Origin: an uncultured Bacilli bacterium
GTDB taxonomy: Bacteria; Bacillota_I; Bacilli_A; RF39; UBA660
Direction: 5' to 3'
NCBI GenBank assembly: GCA_947595415.1
Contig: CANQER010000016.1
Span: 1-14,214 of the forward strand
DNA: 14,214 bases
A program made the position numbers and the translations under genes. The notes under the pieces were generated by a model, which searched no databases, was not told the origin of the DNA, and saw only the letters and a list, made by a program, of their open reading frames with translations. This document shows positions 14,003 through 14,214 of this stretch, in pieces. Position 1 is the stretch's first letter. Each line of letters starts with the position of its first letter.

Positions 14003-14214
14003 AATATAATTCAATACAAGAGAAACCGCCGATACGATCAGCTTGCCCAAAAACTCATTCCAGTGAAGACCATCCACCATGACGATCATTCCAATCTCAG
14101 TGAAGATCCCCGTCGCCGCTCTCGCCGCCACAAATCCGGTAAATTCCCTCCACAAAAGGCGCGCGCTAAACTCCATGCTCCGAAAAACAAACAGCTTGTT
14201 GGTGACAAACGCAA
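13982..14214 (-). CDS. GtrA-family membrane protein fragment from another genome
   Basis: Read on the minus strand from the window edge, 77 codons are open and give [61 protein letters not shown]. This is the second half of a GtrA/DPMS-type protein: membrane helices typical of small (~120-150 residue) four-helix proteins linked to undecaprenyl-sugar translocation or teichoic acid and O-antigen glucosylation. The N-terminal part lies beyond the window. Codons 13981 and below, which continue the frame to 13907, are antisense ssb and not part of the gene. GC content and codon choice (GCG, GGC, CTG) differ sharply from everything upstream, fitting a different donor, perhaps a clostridial one. Confidence 0.8.

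Noticed and set aside
13907..14176. Minus-strand 89-codon frame taken as one complete gene
   Set aside because: It is a composite: only codons down to about 13982 are GtrA, the rest is antisense ssb, and GtrA coding continues upstream of the ATG at 14176 to the window edge.
14003..14214. Extended basic C-terminus of SSB as a novel nucleic acid binding tail
   Set aside because: The Arg/Lys/His-rich residues are the antisense of GtrA codons and the base composition is foreign, so the tail is an artefact of the join.

Overview
The window comes from a very AT-rich, low-GC Bacillota genome, most likely a gut-type Bacilli/Mollicutes relative. The grounds are the base composition, strong AGGAGG-type ribosome binding sites, the gene order, and the stops: all nine complete genes end in TAA or TAG, none in TGA, while tryptophan is always TGG. 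Species-level placement cannot be made from this sequence alone.

Layout. Positions 1-580 are non-coding. They hold, on the minus strand, what looks like a long 5' leader (extended -10 near 257-265, terminator hairpin at 26-53, Shine-Dalgarno at 5-10) for a gene lying left of the window. On the plus strand they hold a strong terminator (303-331), then a promoter (404-412) and a structured leader for the next gene. Positions 581-6955 encode a 2124-residue surface protein: signal peptide, small N-terminal domain, membrane hairpin, then nine B-type and eight A-type Ig-like domains alternating in ~200-residue units, and an acidic tail. Positions 7047-7757 encode a membrane-anchored DNA/RNA non-specific nuclease with its own promoter and terminators.

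Positions 7850-13170 form a tightly packed operon of parA (soj), parB (spo0J), an MscS channel, a DUF951 (YyzM-like) protein, an AbgT-family transporter and the ATPase ychF. A new promoter then drives rpsF-ssb, which would normally continue into rpsR. Chromosomal parAB, a YyzM-like gene, ychF, rpsF and ssb also lie close together near the origin in Bacillus subtilis, so this is probably origin-proximal chromosome and not a plasmid. No parS or DnaA-box cluster was seen.

The last ~210 bases do not belong to this genome. At 13982-14002 the ssb C-terminal coding sequence runs into the reverse complement of a GtrA-family gene of roughly 50% GC. The 21-base segment at the join makes sense as SSB (ENDPFAE) on the plus strand and as GtrA (FSKWIVF) on the minus strand. 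This is what an assembly chimera through a chance shared k-mer looks like. The ssb 3' end and everything after it should not be used as native sequence.

The most distinctive biology is the giant repeat protein with its unusual N-terminal membrane-hairpin anchor (no LPXTG), its structured leader, and the neighbouring cell-surface nuclease. No defence system, CRISPR array, IS element or tRNA was found.
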